This document shows positions 5,523 through 5,736 of a DNA stretch of 5,736 nt, in pieces; within the stretch, counting starts at the first letter, position 1; every line of letters starts with the position of its first letter. The notes under the pieces were generated by a model that saw only the letters and a list, made by a program, of their open reading frames with translations, did not search any database and was not told where the DNA came from. Location of the stretch: positions 1 to 5,736 of the forward strand of contig JAHFSN010000162.1 of NCBI GenBank assembly GCA_023265735.1. Direction: 5' to 3'. The stretch is from Spirochaetaceae bacterium (GTDB lineage: Bacteria; Spirochaetota; Spirochaetia; JABEVK01). A program made the position numbers and the translations under genes.

Positions 5523-5736
5523 CTACCGGCTAAACGCTGTTGTCCATGCCCGGCTTCGATAGTAGTCCAGCACCTGGTTCACCAGGGGGCCCACCTTGGG
5601 GTAGATCTCCCGGGCCTGGGCGAAGTCTCCCTTGGCACCGGCCTTTTCCAGCTTCTCGAGGAGGGCGCAGAATTCTTCGGCGGCCACGTTCCGGAGGGCG
5701 CCCTTCAGCTGATGGGCGTACAGCTCCAAGTCGGCC
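5523..5736 (-). CDS. Histidine phosphotransfer (Hpt) domain, C-terminal part only
   Basis: Only the last 70 or so codons are inside the window; the gene continues past the right edge and no start is seen. The visible part begins in the Hpt motif AHQLKGALRNVAA. Its His codon at 5712-5714 is the probable phosphorylation site, with Lys three residues on. Two amphipathic helices follow, the usual end of the four-helix bundle, then a short tail. The Gly common in the NxGA part of the motif is Ala here. Hpt domains relay phosphate between response-regulator receivers in phosphorelays. Whether this is a free Hpt protein or the end of a large hybrid sensor kinase cannot be told. The DUF212 gene lies 52 bases downstream on the same strand. 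Confidence 0.8.
   Translation of the reverse strand, partial: ADLELYAHQLKGALRNVAAEEFCALLEKLEKAGAKGDFAQAREIYPKVGPLVNQVLDYYRSRAWTTAFSR

Overview
The window is GC-rich bacterial chromosome carrying seven complete protein genes and one partial one, packed tightly, with GTG and TTG starts as common as ATG. No rRNA, tRNA, CRISPR array, insertion sequence or phage gene was seen. The source is probably a free-living member of the Spirochaetota. This is an inference (roughly even odds or a little better) from the style of the secreted proteins: three have short signal peptides with AAQ or SAQA near the cleavage site, and one is a PEGA plus TPR envelope protein. No marker gene settles the taxonomy.

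Left part (minus strand, read right to left): rlmE (23S rRNA 2'-O-methyltransferase, 1854-2450), then a PEGA/TPR envelope protein (732-1805), then a small exported two-helix protein (167-742). The last two overlap by 11 bases, and a perfect AGGAGG lies before the TTG start of the second. A good sigma-70-like promoter, CTGACA-N18-TAGAAT, lies between rlmE and the PEGA gene, with a palindrome over its -35. The first 166 bases have no gene but contain a perfect 12-bp hairpin, a second hairpin and a 9-base direct repeat, and look like an intergenic repeat element.

Middle (plus strand, divergent from rlmE): a three-gene unit coupled by 4-base stop/start overlaps. It holds a class III, GGPP-synthase-like prenyltransferase (2501-3559), a rhomboid intramembrane serine protease with both catalytic residues and an unusually long Ser-to-His interval (3556-4323), and an unrecognised secreted protein (4320-5012).

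Right part (minus strand): a divergent PAP2 / DUF212 (YuiD-like) membrane protein (5021-5470), convergent with the secreted protein and only 8 bases away. Upstream of it on the same strand is the C-terminal end of a histidine phosphotransfer (Hpt) domain that runs off the window.

Taken together the region is mostly envelope-related: polyprenyl diphosphate synthesis, an intramembrane protease, a PAP2-like membrane protein and three exported proteins of unknown role. The most unusual items are the eukaryote-like prenyltransferase with a DDxxN second motif, the rhomboid with apparent extra helices, and their tight coupling to an unknown secreted protein. Nothing here proves a new system.
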